Source of the DNA: Aliidiomarina sanyensis
GTDB lineage: Bacteria > Pseudomonadota > Gammaproteobacteria > Enterobacterales > Alteromonadaceae
Assembly: GCF_003987175.1 (NCBI RefSeq)
Contig: NZ_PIPM01000002.1
Coordinates: forward strand, 1-64,000
Direction of reading: 5' to 3'
DNA length: 64,000 nt
Below the pieces are notes generated by a model. That model saw nothing but the letters and a program-made list of their open reading frames with translations. It searched no databases and had not been told where the DNA came from. Shown here piece by piece: positions 21,989 through 31,937 of the stretch (positions within the stretch are counted from its first letter, which is position 1; each line of letters begins with the position of its first letter). Made by a program: the position numbers and the translations under genes.

Positions 21989-22642
21989 ATGCTAGATTGG
22001 TCAAACATCGATACTGTGCTGTTGGATATGGATGGCACCCTCTTGGACTTACGCTACGATAACCATTTTTGGAATGAGCGGCTCCACGCACACTACTCTG
22101 AAATCCATGGGGTGACCCTCGAGGCAGCGCAGCAACATCTCCAAACTGAGTTTATGAATGTGGCCGGCACACTTGATTGGTACTGTCTCGATTATTGGCA
22201 ACATCGGTTAGGCCTACCCATTCGCGATTTGAAACGTCAAACGGTCGAACTGATTCAGTTACGGCCCGATACCCAAGCATTTCTTGAGCAATTGAAATCA
22301 GCAAAAAAGCAGGTTGCATTGATTACGAATGCGCATCCTGATGCCCTTGCCCTGAAGAACGAGTTTACGCCGTTGAAATCTCTGTGCCCTACTCAGTTTT
22401 CAACCCACGAATTTGGCTACTGCAAAGAGTTCCAGCAACTGTGGACTGCGCTGCGCCAGCGTTATGACTTTGATCCCGCACGAACCCTGTTTATCGATGA
22501 CGGCGAGCATATTCTTGATAGCGCGCGTACCTTCGGAATTCGCTACACCGTGGGGATCACAAACCCAGACAGTGGACTCGCACCCAAAACGTTTACGCGA
22601 CATCCCGCAATTTCAAGTTTCTCGGAATTGCCCACACTATGA
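21989..22642 (+). CDS. yrfG: HAD-family GMP/IMP nucleotidase YrfG
   Basis: The 217-residue product is a haloacid-dehalogenase-type phosphatase. Motif I is LLDMDGTLLDL near residue 13, motif II is the Thr/Asn region VALITNAHPDAL, and the acidic motif IV is TLFIDDGEHIL. The E. coli YrfG protein acts on purine monophosphates; substrate preference here is inferred from family and from its place opposite nudE. Confidence 0.9.
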   Translation: MLDWSNIDTVLLDMDGTLLDLRYDNHFWNERLHAHYSEIHGVTLEAAQQHLQTEFMNVAGTLDWYCLDYWQHRLGLPIRDLKRQTVELIQLRPDTQAFLEQLKSAKKQVALITNAHPDALALKNEFTPLKSLCPTQFSTHEFGYCKEFQQLWTALRQRYDFDPARTLFIDDGEHILDSARTFGIRYTVGITNPDSGLAPKTFTRHPAISSFSELPTL

Positions 22643-22733
22643 AGTGAACAAAGCGCCTCTCGGACATTCACCTCTGGACGCACAGAAGAACACCGCCTAA
22701 CCTACACACAAGAATGCAAGCAAGGAAATCGGT

Positions 22734-24149
22734 ATGGTCACCGTAGAAAATAAATCCCATCAATTCGATAGCATCGTCATTGGCTCCGGACCAGGTGGTG
22801 AAGGCGCGGCGATGATGCTCGCAAAACGGGGACAACGCGTTGCAATTATCGAAGCGGAAAAACAACTTGGGGGCGGCTGTACCCATTGGGGAACCATTCC
22901 CTCAAAGGCGCTACGACACTCAGTAAGCCGATTGATTGAATTCAACTCAAGTCCGTTGTACTCACAAAATCGTTTACCCCAGCGGCTAACCTTTAAAGAG
23001 ATTTTAAAACACACGAGCTCGGTCATTCGAAAGCAGGTCCGTTTGCGGAGCTCGTTTTATGAGCGGAATGATGTGACAGTTATTCATGGTGTTGCTCGCT
23101 TTGTCGATGAACATCATCTGGAGGTCACCCATCCTGACGGTTCCGTCGACACACTCCGTGCCGAAAACTTTGTTATCGCAACAGGCTCCCGCCCCTATCA
23201 TCCGCCGGACGTGGATTTTACTCACCCGCGCATCTACGACTCAGACTCAGTCTTAGGCCTTGCGCACGATCCGAAGACCATCATTATTTTTGGTGCGGGT
23301 GTGATCGGCTGTGAATACGCGAGTATCTTTCGGGGCCTTGGCTGTAAAGTTGATTTAATTAACGTGCGCCAGCGGCTTTTGTCATTCCTAGATACCGAGT
23401 TCTCCGATGCGCTCAGTTATCATTTGCGCAACAGTGGGGTCGTGATTCGGCACAACGAAGAGTACGCCAGAATTGAAGGACGTGACGATGGCGTATTGCT
23501 TGAAACCAAATCTGGGAAACGTATTTTTGCCGACTGTTTGCTGTATGCCAACGGACGCTCTGGCAACATTGAAAAGTTGAATGTTGAGGCCGTTGGCTTG
23601 ACGCCAAATCATCGCGGCCAACTTGAAGTCGATGACAATTATCGCACCACGGTGCCACATGTTTACGCGGTGGGTGACATCATTGGTTACCCGAGCCTTG
23701 CGAGTGCGGCCTACGATCAAGGTCGGTTTGCGGCCACAGCGGTGCTTGAGGGAGAATGCGAAACCAAGCTCGTTTCTGATATCCCAACGGGGATTTACAC
23801 AATCCCGGAAATCAGCTCAGTCGGTGCAACGGAAGAGGAATTAACCGCGGCGAATGTCCCTTATGAAGTGGGGCGGGCGCAATTCAAACACCTTGCACGA
23901 GCTCAGATTGCGGACAGTTTGGTGGGAAGCTTAAAAATACTCTTCCATCGGGAAAGTAAAGAAATTCTCGGAATCCACTGTTTTGGCGAGCGTGCCTCTG
24001 AGATTATCCATATCGGTCAGGCGATTATGGAACAAGAGAACGGCGGCAATACCATTGAGTATTTTGTGAACACGACGTTCAACTACCCAACCATGGCTGA
24101 AGCGTACCGAGTCGCCGCGTTAAACGGGCTCAATCGTTTAGCGCCATAG
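22734..24149 (+). CDS. sthA: Soluble pyridine nucleotide transhydrogenase
   Basis: SthA is a soluble FAD enzyme that moves hydride between NADPH and NAD+, mainly to drain excess NADPH. The 471-residue product has the FAD-binding [10 protein letters not shown] at about 17-26 and the NAD(P)-binding [11 protein letters not shown] near 187. The FAD-contact [20 protein letters not shown] is present in two parts. The redox Cys pair of related disulfide reductases is absent: the segment reads [14 protein letters not shown], as known for SthA. Ribosome-binding site AAGGA lies upstream. Its 3' end overlaps envZ by 20 bp in convergent orientation. Confidence 0.96.
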   Translation: MVTVENKSHQFDSIVIGSGPGGEGAAMMLAKRGQRVAIIEAEKQLGGGCTHWGTIPSKALRHSVSRLIEFNSSPLYSQNRLPQRLTFKEILKHTSSVIRKQVRLRSSFYERNDVTVIHGVARFVDEHHLEVTHPDGSVDTLRAENFVIATGSRPYHPPDVDFTHPRIYDSDSVLGLAHDPKTIIIFGAGVIGCEYASIFRGLGCKVDLINVRQRLLSFLDTEFSDALSYHLRNSGVVIRHNEEYARIEGRDDGVLLETKSGKRIFADCLLYANGRSGNIEKLNVEAVGLTPNHRGQLEVDDNYRTTVPHVYAVGDIIGYPSLASAAYDQGRFAATAVLEGECETKLVSDIPTGIYTIPEISSVGATEEELTAANVPYEVGRAQFKHLARAQIADSLVGSLKILFHRESKEILGIHCFGERASEIIHIGQAIMEQENGGNTIEYFVNTTFNYPTMAEAYRVAALNGLNRLAP

Positions 24150-25440
24150 CATTCATATATCGTGGCAGGCGGACGGTAATCTCTAATCCGCCGCCCACTG
24201 CATTCGAAGCAATCAACTCACCACGATGCATTTCAGTAAACCGTTTCACAATGGCTAAGCCAAGTCCGGAGCCCTCATCGCTTCGGACTTTATTTCCTCG
24301 GGTGAATGGTTGGAACATCTCTTCTAATTGCTCATCCGGGATTCCGTTTCCATGGTCTCGCACGGTGAACCAAACAAATTCAAAGTCCTCGGATACCCCA
24401 TTGCTGATCACGATCGGCTCGCTACCGTAACGCCTTGCATTGGTAATCAAGTTGGAGATAATCCGTTTGATTGCAACAGGCTGAAGTTCAGCGTCAGGAA
24501 CCTCCGTGAGTTCAAGTTGAATCCAATCCGGATTTAAATACTGACTGGATGACACAACCTCTTCAATCAAATCAGCGAGGTTCACAAAACTGAAGCCCGC
24601 CCGCTCCCGCGCACGGGCGAAATCGGCAAACTGCGCCAAAATGCCGTTCATGTCCTCAATATCACTGATGATGCCATCCACCAAAGGATCCGACGGGTCC
24701 ATCATCTCCACGGCCAACCGGATCCGAGTTAATGGCGTTCGCAGGTCATGAGAAATACCGGCCAGCAGAAGTGAGCGGTCACTCTCCATCTGGCCCATAC
24801 TACGTGCCATCCGATTAAATGCTCGCGTCACGGCAACTAACTCAGAGGCACCTCGCTCAGGAAGCGAGCCGGGAAAAATCCCGTGGCCCATGCGATCAGC
24901 CGCTTCTTTCAATTCATGAAGGGGTTGGTTTAATGAGCGGGCAAACCACGCCGCACTGATGACGCTGAACAGTCCAATCAAAAATAGAAATAACAGCAAT
25001 GGCGAAAACCGGCCGTCATCGAGTTGCGCCAGAGGAATACGAAACCAGTTTGGATGCGAAGCGGTCCTTACCCAAACGTAAAGCCGGTCCTGACTTCCGA
25101 GGCGCAACTCTACCGGCTCTCCAAGTACCTCAAAAAGCATATTGGATAAAAACTGATAATGCGTTGCTTCATTCACACCAAGTGCTTCTGCTTCCAGGAC
25201 AGGAAGGCTCTCCACGCCACTGATCTCACGATACAGCACTTTGCCGCCCTCGGTGCCTTCGACATCAATAAACTGGGCGACTGTGACGTGGCGTGCGACC
25301 AAGGTACTTAGCTGATCAACACCCGGTTTCACAACATACAACACCAGCAATAAGTAGGTCAGCGCCAAGTTTAAAACCAACACCGCAGCAATCAGTGCCA
25401 TGGTGCGGGCAAATGCGGTTTGCGGAAACAGCCATTTCAT
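24130..25440 (-). CDS. envZ: Osmosensor histidine kinase EnvZ
   Basis: EnvZ is an inner-membrane sensor kinase that phosphorylates OmpR. The 436-residue product has two membrane segments (about 13-36 and 147-167) flanking a periplasmic region, and a HAMP domain. The H box is [14 protein letters not shown] with His231. The ATPase boxes are N ([10 protein letters not shown]), G1 ([10 protein letters not shown]), F and G2 ([12 protein letters not shown]). ATG 25440 overlaps the ompR stop as ATGA, so translation is coupled; a longer upstream start would lie inside ompR. Confidence 0.95.
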   Translation of the reverse strand: MKWLFPQTAFARTMALIAAVLVLNLALTYLLLVLYVVKPGVDQLSTLVARHVTVAQFIDVEGTEGGKVLYREISGVESLPVLEAEALGVNEATHYQFLSNMLFEVLGEPVELRLGSQDRLYVWVRTASHPNWFRIPLAQLDDGRFSPLLLFLFLIGLFSVISAAWFARSLNQPLHELKEAADRMGHGIFPGSLPERGASELVAVTRAFNRMARSMGQMESDRSLLLAGISHDLRTPLTRIRLAVEMMDPSDPLVDGIISDIEDMNGILAQFADFARARERAGFSFVNLADLIEEVVSSSQYLNPDWIQLELTEVPDAELQPVAIKRIISNLITNARRYGSEPIVISNGVSEDFEFVWFTVRDHGNGIPDEQLEEMFQPFTRGNKVRSDEGSGLGLAIVKRFTEMHRGELIASNAVGGGLEITVRLPRYMNAMALND

Positions 25441-26171
25441 TCGTTGATCGTCGCGGCGGGTTCGTCTGGGACGAAGACATACCCAAGGCCCCAAACGGTT
25501 TGCAAGTAGCGAGGGCTCGAGGGCTCCGCTTCAATCAGTCGTCTTAACCGGGAAACTTGAACATCAATGCTCCGTTCCAAAGCACTGTAATCGCGGCCGC
25601 GCGCAAGGTGCATTAACTTGTCTCGTGAAAGGGGTTCGCGCGGATGGGTGACTAGCGCTTTCAGAACAGCGAACTCACCGCTGGTCAATGGAATCACACG
25701 GTCGCCCTGTGCGAGCTCCCGGGTACCCAAGTTAAACCGAAAACCGCCAAATTCGATCTGCTCTGCATCTTGGCTGGGCGCCCCTGGGGTGACGCGTTGC
25801 TGACGTTTCAAAACTGCGCGAATGCGGGCAAGGAGCTCTCGGGGATTGAAGGGTTTGGCTAGATAGTCATCGGCGCCATTCTCAAGGCCATTAATCCGAT
25901 CCATCTCGCTGCCTTTCGCGGTCAGCATGATAATCGGCAGGTTATTCCCTGATGCGCGAAGACGTCGGCAAATCGAGATACCGTCTTCACCGGGCAACAT
26001 GAGGTCAAGCACCATCAAATGGAACGTTTCCCGAAGCAATAAGCGATCCATCTGCGCACCGTCGGCGACCGCGCGAACCACAAAGTTTTGCTCTTGTAGA
26101 TATCGTTCGAGAAGCGCACGTAAACGCACATCATCATCGACAACAATGACACGGAATTCTGAATCAGACAT
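25437..26171 (-). CDS. ompR: Response regulator OmpR
   Basis: OmpR is the DNA-binding partner of EnvZ, controlling porins and other envelope genes. The 244-residue product has a receiver domain with acidic pocket Asp12-Asp13, the phosphoacceptor Asp56 in VLDLMLPGEDG and a conserved Lys in MLTAKG. A winged-helix C-terminal domain follows, ending SRLRRLIEAEPSSPRYLQTVWGLGYVF in family fashion. The length is standard. The gene order ompR-envZ with divergent greB beyond is the E. coli order, apart from a small lipoprotein gene inserted between. Confidence 0.97.
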   Translation of the reverse strand: MSDSEFRVIVVDDDVRLRALLERYLQEQNFVVRAVADGAQMDRLLLRETFHLMVLDLMLPGEDGISICRRLRASGNNLPIIMLTAKGSEMDRINGLENGADDYLAKPFNPRELLARIRAVLKRQQRVTPGAPSQDAEQIEFGGFRFNLGTRELAQGDRVIPLTSGEFAVLKALVTHPREPLSRDKLMHLARGRDYSALERSIDVQVSRLRRLIEAEPSSPRYLQTVWGLGYVFVPDEPAATINE

Positions 26172-26288
26172 GAGACTCGCTTGTTACTTGTTATTATCAA
26201 CCACAAAAGTAGTGTATGGGCACGCCGCGAGGTTGGCAAACCCTTCTGGATGGTTTTACCCATAAATTTGACTCAGTGCGCAGGGAAT

Positions 26289-26528
26289 CTAGTTTTCTGG
26301 CTGCGCACTTGCGTCTGTATCATCGAGTGGGTCAAGTCCACTGGTGGTGGATACGCGTTTCATTGGGTACTGCACCCAAACCACATCCACACCCGAGGCG
26401 CGTGCCGCGCGCTCAATGCGGGCGACCTCTTCCCAATCCACGACAAGCCGAGAGTTGCTTGAATAGCCTCCTGCCGACGTACATCCTGCGAGCAACATCG
26501 CGGCCAATGCTATCATCAGCATTCGCAT
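26289..26528 (-). CDS. Small predicted lipoprotein, unknown function
   Basis: The 79-residue product starts MRMLMIALAAMLLAGCTSAGG, a lipoprotein signal with lipobox LLAGC at about residues 12-16. The mature part is about 63 residues, acidic at both ends, with no recognised domain (RLVVDWEEVARIERAARA, then VWVQYPMKRV). ATG 26528 is chosen because GGAGG lies 6 nt upstream; the GTG four codons earlier overlaps that site. It is read in the same direction as ompR, 117 bp ahead of it, in a gap that in E. coli holds no gene. Confidence 0.75.
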   Translation of the reverse strand: MRMLMIALAAMLLAGCTSAGGYSSNSRLVVDWEEVARIERAARASGVDVVWVQYPMKRVSTTSGLDPLDDTDASAQPEN

Positions 26529-26690
26529 AGCGACCTCCACGTACGTATAAACAGCGATATCACAGTGATCATCACGTAAAAATCACTGCATTTATAAGTA
26601 TAGCGCTTGTAAATCAGGTCGGAATGAAGAAATATCGCGACAAATCAATCTGATGTCCCAGCGACCCACAGAACGAGCACGAGGCTAACT

Positions 26691-27182
26691 TTGAGAACAA
26701 ACCTAATCACCCCCGAAGGCCTAGAGAAATTGAAAAAGGAACTCGACTACTTATGGCGAGAATACCGACCGGATATCACAAAAAAAGTGGCGTGGGCGGC
26801 AAGCCTTGGGGACCGCAGCGAGAATGCGGACTACAAAGAGAATAAGCGTTTGCTGCGTCAAATCGACAGTCGCGTCCGTTTCCTGCGTAAACGGATCGAT
26901 GCGGTAAAGGTGGTTCATTATGCGCCCGCTCAAGATGGCCGCGTATTTTTTGGTGCATGGGTGGTGATCGAGGATGAACAGGGAGCCACTCGGCAGTTCC
27001 GGATTGTTGGACCCGATGAAATTTATGGTCGCACGGACTACATTTCAATTGATGCACCAATGGCACGCGCCCTCCTCAAAAAAGAGGAAGGCGACGAATT
27101 CAGTGTAAGTACACCGGCCGGTACAAAGACCTGGTTTGTGGTATCCATCCATTACGGTGAAACACCGCCGGAAAACCGTTAA
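26691..27182 (+). CDS. greB: Transcript cleavage factor GreB
   Basis: GreB enters the RNA polymerase secondary channel and triggers cleavage of backtracked transcripts. The 163-residue product has an N-terminal coiled coil with the tip acidic motif LGDRSENADYKENKRLLRQ, typical of GreB, and a C-terminal FKBP-like domain. The start is TTG at 26691 (MRTNLITPEGLEKLKKEL), preceded by GAGG at 7-nt spacing; no ATG fits the family N-terminus. It is divergent from the ompR side and precedes tex, as in E. coli. Confidence 0.95.
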   Translation: MRTNLITPEGLEKLKKELDYLWREYRPDITKKVAWAASLGDRSENADYKENKRLLRQIDSRVRFLRKRIDAVKVVHYAPAQDGRVFFGAWVVIEDEQGATRQFRIVGPDEIYGRTDYISIDAPMARALLKKEEGDEFSVSTPAGTKTWFVVSIHYGETPPENR

Positions 27183-27203
27183 AAAACCGCTGGACTACCG
27201 GAG

Positions 27204-27749
27204 CTAATCACGCAAGAAGGTTTGTAAAAACCAACGGTTAATCATACGCGCTTCCGGCGCAATCATGTCGCGATCGGTTCGGTTCAAACGTGGAAAACGT
27301 CCCTGACCTTCAGGTCGCGTAAGCGAACCCTCGATGCGCACATCCTCGCCATATTTGAAAGTATTTCCTTCCCCATCCTCTAGGCGAAAACTTAACGTCA
27401 TTTTTGGCACGTCATTCGGCATGACGACGCGCTCGTACTCACTCTCAGGACCAGTGGCTGGCTCGACTCGTCCAGCTCGGTCGATATCACTGACTTCAAT
27501 ATAGAGTGTATGGTCGTCATCCAAGTGCATCGATGCAAGACGCTGAAAATGACGTTCTAAACGATCCAAATAAACCTGGCGAAACTGACCGTTATATCCC
27601 ACGTACGTTGATTCGATGTCGGTGAACTCTTCTGGCTTATCCCACTTCACTTCCACGGTTGCAGCCTGCACCGTGCTCGCAAACGCGAGCAATAAAAGTG
27701 ACATACAAGCCAATCCCATTTGTTTGATCGTGTGTTTGAATTGTTTCAT
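27204..27749 (-). CDS. DUF3016 domain-containing exported protein
   Basis: The 181-residue product has a signal peptide (about residues 1-28, ending ASTVQA) and a mature domain beginning ATVEVKWDKPEEFTDIE. The mature part includes RLERHFQRLA, LYIEVSDIDRAGRVEP and DRDMIAPEARMINRWFLQTF. This arrangement is that of the DUF3016 family, small exported proteins of unknown function in marine gammaproteobacteria. ATG 27749 has AGGAGG 8 nt upstream, which rejects the longer reading. It is convergent with greB, 21 bp apart. Confidence 0.8.
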   Translation of the reverse strand: MKQFKHTIKQMGLACMSLLLLAFASTVQAATVEVKWDKPEEFTDIESTYVGYNGQFRQVYLDRLERHFQRLASMHLDDDHTLYIEVSDIDRAGRVEPATGPESEYERVVMPNDVPKMTLSFRLEDGEGNTFKYGEDVRIEGSLTRPEGQGRFPRLNRTDRDMIAPEARMINRWFLQTFLRD

Positions 27750-27848
27750 CACGCAATCCTCCTCACTCATGTAAAAACATCTGTACAAGTATAGACCTTG
27801 AATACCCGCAGAAGTGCAATTCAAACGTTCTCTTGAAGAATCAATATT

Positions 27849-27877
27849 TTGCCTATTCTGTAAGACCATGTTATAAC
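27849..27877 (+). promoter_or_regulatory. Promoter upstream of csrA
   Basis: TTGCCT (27849-27854) and TATAAC (27872-27877) are separated by exactly 17 bp. They lie about 90 bp upstream of the csrA ATG in an AT-rich region. No other gene on this strand is close. Confidence 0.65.
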
Positions 27878-27969
27878 AACAGTTATACTAACAAGAGATG
27901 ATAATTAGTCATCCTGATAGTGCTAAAAAATAAAAACAACAATGACGATTGCTTTGAGGCCCCCATACC

Positions 27970-28161
27970 ATGCTTATTCTGACCCGAAGAATTAGTGAAA
28001 CGATGATGATCAACGACGATATCCGGATTACCGTTTTGGCAGTCAATGGCAGCCAAGTGAAACTCGGAATCGATGCGCCCAAAGATGTGAGCGTGCACCG
28101 CGAGGAAATCTACCTGCGCATCCAATCACAACAAGAAAATGAGTCATCCACTCCATCTTAA
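27970..28161 (+). CDS. csrA: Carbon storage regulator CsrA
   Basis: CsrA (RsmA) is a dimeric RNA-binding protein that blocks or stabilises mRNAs at GGA motifs. The 63-residue product begins [18 protein letters not shown] and includes [19 protein letters not shown], with the RNA-contact residues Leu4, Arg6/7 and Arg44 of the family present. It stands alone with its own promoter, unlike the alaS-linked copy of E. coli. Confidence 0.97.
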   Translation: MLILTRRISETMMINDDIRITVLAVNGSQVKLGIDAPKDVSVHREEIYLRIQSQQENESSTPS

Positions 28162-28258
28162 CTTACCGATTCTTTCCTTTCTCCCTGCCCACGATTGAAA
28201 ACTTCGTGCTAACATCGGCGTCTTTGAAGAACAGTGTAACGAGAGAGTAGAGAGCGGT

Positions 28259-30586
28259 ATGTCTGCAATGAACAATCTAGGGCAACAAATAGCCGAGGAG
28301 CTTGGGGTTCGAGTTGCCCAAGTGGAAGCGACTGTAAAACTTCTCGATGAAGGTGCTACAGTGCCCTTTATCGCTCGCTACCGCAAAGAGGTAACGGGCG
28401 GTCTGGATGACACACAACTGCGTAATCTTGCTCAACGCCTGACCTACTTGCGGGAACTGAGTGATCGAAAGAACGTCATCTTGAAGAGTATTCAAGATCA
28501 GGAAAAATTAACGCCTGAACTCACCCAAAAAATCAGCGCCTGTCTCTCAAAAACAGAGCTCGAAGACATCTACCTCCCCTTTAAACCAAAGCGTCGGACC
28601 AAAGGACAAATTGCGATTGAGGCAGGGATAGCGCCGCTCGCTGAAACCCTCCTGATGACCTCAGACAACCCAGAGTCACTCGCAGAGCACTATATCAACG
28701 CTGATGCAGGCTTTGGCGATGTCAAAGCAGTCCTCGATGGGGCTCGTTTCATTCTGATGGAGCAATTTGCAGAGGATGCGGATTTACTAAAACAAGTGCG
28801 CGCGTCTCTGTGGAAAACAGCCCACCTCACCGCGTCCGTTGCACCCGGTAAAGAGCATGAAGGTGCGAAATTCCGCGATTATTTTGATTACCGTGAAGCG
28901 ATACAAAAGATCCCATCGCATCGTGCCCTCGCACTCTTGCGGGGTAGAAATGAAAATATTCTTCATCTGAAGCTTGATGCAGACCCTCACGCCGAAGACA
29001 GTAGTGCAGCGCGTGAAAGCCAGTACGAAACCCTGTTAGCACGTCACTTTCAACTGGACACAGGGCCTTCCGCCGCCGGTCTGTGGCGTAAACAAACCAT
29101 TCAATGGACCTGGCGTATCAAATTCTTACCGCGCATGGAGACCGATTTAATCGGTCAGCTGCGCGAGCTTGCAGAAACAGCCGCAATTGATGTATTCGCC
29201 ACGAATCTAAAAGACTTATTGATGGCCGCACCTGCTGGACAACACACCACCATGGGACTCGACCCAGGAATGCGCACCGGTGTGAAAGTCACCGTGGTCG
29301 ACGCGACCGGGAAGCTTTTAGGCTTTACCACCATTTTCCCCCACGCACCGCAGAATCAGTGGGATAAGTCCCTGCGTTCATTGGCCGCCTTGGCCAAGCA
29401 GCACAACGTAGAACTGGTCGCTATTGGGAATGGGACGGGATCGCGGGAAACCGATAAGCTCGTGGGTGAGTTGATGAAACTTCATCCAGAGCTGAATCTC
29501 ACCAAAATCATGGTCAATGAGGCCGGAGCATCCGTGTACTCAGCTTCTGAGCTCGCAGCTCTCGAGTTTCCTGACCTCGATGTTTCATACCGAGGCGCAG
29601 TCTCGATTGCACGGCGACTCCAAGATCCCCTCGCAGAACTCGTAAAAATCGAACCGAAATCTATTGGTGTTGGCCAATATCAACATGATGTGAGCCAATC
29701 TCAGCTCGCTGCAAGTCTGGATGGCGTGGTTGAGGACTGTGTGAATGCTGTTGGGGTGGATGTTAATACCGCATCCGTTCCTTTGTTGGCTCGTATCGCC
29801 GGCCTGAATCGAAATTTGGCGCAAAACATTGTCAGCTTCCGAGAGCAAAACGGGGCATTTACTGAGAGAAAGTCCCTACTCGACGTCCCTCGCATGGGGC
29901 CCAAAAGCTACGAACAGGCCGCTGGATTTTTACGTATTATGGGCGGCAAGAATCCACTCGATGGCTCCGCTGTTCATCCGGAAGCTTACCCCTTGGTTGA
30001 GGCAATCGCGCAGAAAAGCGGCAAGCCGCTACCGAGCTTGATTGGCGACACGGAGTTTTTGCGGAATGTGAAAGCAACCGATTTCACCGAAACAGGTTTT
30101 GGTCTCCCAACCATTAGCGACGTTTTGAAAGAACTTGAGAAACCCGGTCGTGATCCGCGCCCTGAGTTCAAGACCGCTCGTTTCAAAGAAGGCGTCGAAA
30201 CGATCGCGGACCTCACCATCGGCATGACCCTTGAAGGCGTGATTACCAATGTGACCAACTTCGGTGCCTTTGTTGATATTGGTGTGCATCAGGACGGTTT
30301 AGTTCACATCTCTGCACTAGCGGACAAATTTGTCGATAATCCCCATGATGTCGTCAAAACTGGTGACGTCGTGAAAGTCAAAGTGCTCGAAGTCGATGCC
30401 GAGCGGAAGCGGATTGGTCTCAGTATGCGACTCACTGATCCAGTAAGCTCAGAACCAACGAAGGGGCAGACTTCACCGCGGTCTGCGCAAAGCAAACCGG
30501 ACCGCAAGCGGCCAGAGCGCAGTGCACAACCCGCACCGATCAACAATGCCTTCGCAGAAGCTTTTGCGAACGCGAAGAAGCGCTAG
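28259..30586 (+). CDS. tex: RNA-binding transcriptional accessory protein Tex
   Basis: The 775-residue product is a Tex (YhgF) protein. It has an N-terminal helical part with [17 protein letters not shown], a YqgF/RNase H-like domain starting [12 protein letters not shown], and helix-hairpin-helix motifs ([36 protein letters not shown]). A C-terminal S1 domain (about 650-725: [19 protein letters not shown]) completes it. A basic low-complexity tail (residues 730-760) ends the protein. Tex binds RNA and affects transcription; the exact role is not settled. It follows csrA by 97 bp and precedes the AEC permease by 9 bp. Confidence 0.95.
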   Translation: MSAMNNLGQQIAEELGVRVAQVEATVKLLDEGATVPFIARYRKEVTGGLDDTQLRNLAQRLTYLRELSDRKNVILKSIQDQEKLTPELTQKISACLSKTELEDIYLPFKPKRRTKGQIAIEAGIAPLAETLLMTSDNPESLAEHYINADAGFGDVKAVLDGARFILMEQFAEDADLLKQVRASLWKTAHLTASVAPGKEHEGAKFRDYFDYREAIQKIPSHRALALLRGRNENILHLKLDADPHAEDSSAARESQYETLLARHFQLDTGPSAAGLWRKQTIQWTWRIKFLPRMETDLIGQLRELAETAAIDVFATNLKDLLMAAPAGQHTTMGLDPGMRTGVKVTVVDATGKLLGFTTIFPHAPQNQWDKSLRSLAALAKQHNVELVAIGNGTGSRETDKLVGELMKLHPELNLTKIMVNEAGASVYSASELAALEFPDLDVSYRGAVSIARRLQDPLAELVKIEPKSIGVGQYQHDVSQSQLAASLDGVVEDCVNAVGVDVNTASVPLLARIAGLNRNLAQNIVSFREQNGAFTERKSLLDVPRMGPKSYEQAAGFLRIMGGKNPLDGSAVHPEAYPLVEAIAQKSGKPLPSLIGDTEFLRNVKATDFTETGFGLPTISDVLKELEKPGRDPRPEFKTARFKEGVETIADLTIGMTLEGVITNVTNFGAFVDIGVHQDGLVHISALADKFVDNPHDVVKTGDVVKVKVLEVDAERKRIGLSMRLTDPVSSEPTKGQTSPRSAQSKPDRKRPERSAQPAPINNAFAEAFANAKKR

Positions 30587-30595
30587 TCTCTGCTG

Positions 30596-31540
30596 ATGAG
30601 TGCGATGATCCTGATCTTGGCCTATCTCGTGATAGGCCTCTTTTTGAAGCGCGCCAATCTGCTCCCCGTGAATACAGGGCAGGTCCTTAATCAGTACGTA
30701 ATTAACGTCGCTGTGCCCGCCATGATCTTACTCCATCTGCCCTTCCTTGAAGTCGGCATGGATGTCCTCACACCCGCCATTATGCCTTGGGTTCTTTATC
30801 CCATAGCGATTGGTTTGGTTCTGCTGTGTGCGCGCATCTTTGGATGGAATCGTGAACTGACCGGCGCCATGTTGATCATCGTTCCGCTTGGGAACACATC
30901 GTTCCTAGGATTCCCCATGGTCGAAGCGTTTTTCGGGAGCCAAGGACTTCCTTACGCTGTGATATATGACCAAGTCGGATCCTTTATCGCACTCGCTTTT
31001 TTCGCAACCTTCTTTGCCGCAATCTACGGTCGCAGTGGCATTTCAGGCTCTGACGGAGAAGCCCCACATGGCCGCCCGCCCATACGTGAGCTGGTGAAGA
31101 AACTGCTTTTGTTTCCTCCCGTGATCGCACTCGTGATCGCACTCACCGTGGGTCAACAAGAGTATCCGGGTATGCTGCAGGAGCTCATTGAGACCCTCGC
31201 TGCAACCCTCGTGCCCGTTGTAATGATTGCGGTTGGGTTTCAATTGCAGTTCCGAATTCCGCGCAACGACCTACTTCCCTTCACACTCGCGATGATCATC
31301 AAGCTCATCATGCTTCCTTTGATTGCCCTTGGAATCCTGATGAGCATCGGTCAGGCTGGACTCGCCGCCCAAATTACCGTTTTTGAGGCCGCCATGCCAT
31401 TTATGATTACCGCTGGAGCCGTCGCAATTGGTGCAGGCCTCAAGCCACGACTGGTGGCTTCATTGATTGGATATGGCGTCATTGTCGGTCTCGCCACCCT
31501 TCCCATCTGGGCCCTCATCATCCAAAGCGTTCTGACATAA
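30596..31540 (+). CDS. AEC (auxin efflux carrier) family permease
   Basis: The 314-residue hydrophobic protein has about ten membrane segments. Features of the family include the N-terminal VIGLFLKRANLLP and NQYVINVAVPAMILLHLP segments. The second half begins near residue 170 with PPVIALVIALTVG and contains AAMPFMITAGAVAIGAGL. AEC permeases export or exchange small organic acids; the substrate here is unknown. It starts 9 bp after tex, so is probably co-transcribed. Its 3' end runs into the 61-bp repeat array. Confidence 0.85.
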   Translation: MSAMILILAYLVIGLFLKRANLLPVNTGQVLNQYVINVAVPAMILLHLPFLEVGMDVLTPAIMPWVLYPIAIGLVLLCARIFGWNRELTGAMLIIVPLGNTSFLGFPMVEAFFGSQGLPYAVIYDQVGSFIALAFFATFFAAIYGRSGISGSDGEAPHGRPPIRELVKKLLLFPPVIALVIALTVGQQEYPGMLQELIETLAATLVPVVMIAVGFQLQFRIPRNDLLPFTLAMIIKLIMLPLIALGILMSIGQAGLAAQITVFEAAMPFMITAGAVAIGAGLKPRLVASLIGYGVIVGLATLPIWALIIQSVLT

Positions 31541-31560
31541 CCAACTCTAATCCCCCGCCG

Positions 31561-31926
31561 GGTGATGACCGTAGCCAACGCATTGCGTTGGGCGCGCGGG
31601 TTGAAAACGCTGCCGGCGCCGGGTGATGACCGTAGCCAACGCATTGCGTTGGGCGCGAGGGTTGAAAGCGCTGCCGGCGCCGGGTGATAACCGTAGCCAA
31701 CGCATTGCGTTGGGCGCGCGGGTTGAAAGCGCTGCCGGCGCCGGGTGATAACCGTAGCCAACGCATTGCGTTGGGCGCGAGGGTTGAAAGCGCTGCCGGC
31801 GCCGGGTGTTGACCGTAGCCAACGCATTGCGTTGGGCGCGCGGGTTGAAAGTGCTGCCGGCGCCGAGTGATGACCGTAGCCAACGCATTGCGTTGGGCGC
31901 GCGGGTTGAAAACGCTGCCGGCGCCG
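31561..31926. repeat. Six tandem 61-bp palindromic repeats
   Basis: Six head-to-tail units of exactly 61 bp begin at 31561, 31622, 31683, 31744, 31805 and 31866. Every unit holds the invariant 17-bp palindrome CCAACGCATTGCGTTGG at unit positions 15-31 (8-bp arms, one central base) and ends in GCTGCCGGCGCCG. Differences are confined to about seven positions, for example GCGCGC versus GCGCGA after the palindrome and TGATGA, TGATAA or TGTTGA near the unit start. The array fills the 397-bp gap between the stops of the AEC permease and the desaturase, which converge here. No other terminator is visible there. It resembles extragenic palindromic repeats (REP/BIME type) in kind; no family assignment is claimed. 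Confidence 0.95.
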
Positions 31927-31937
31927 GGGTTGTCGGT

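Noticed and set aside
31561..31926. CRISPR array
   Set aside because: The repeats are contiguous 61-bp units with no unique spacers, and no cas gene is present.
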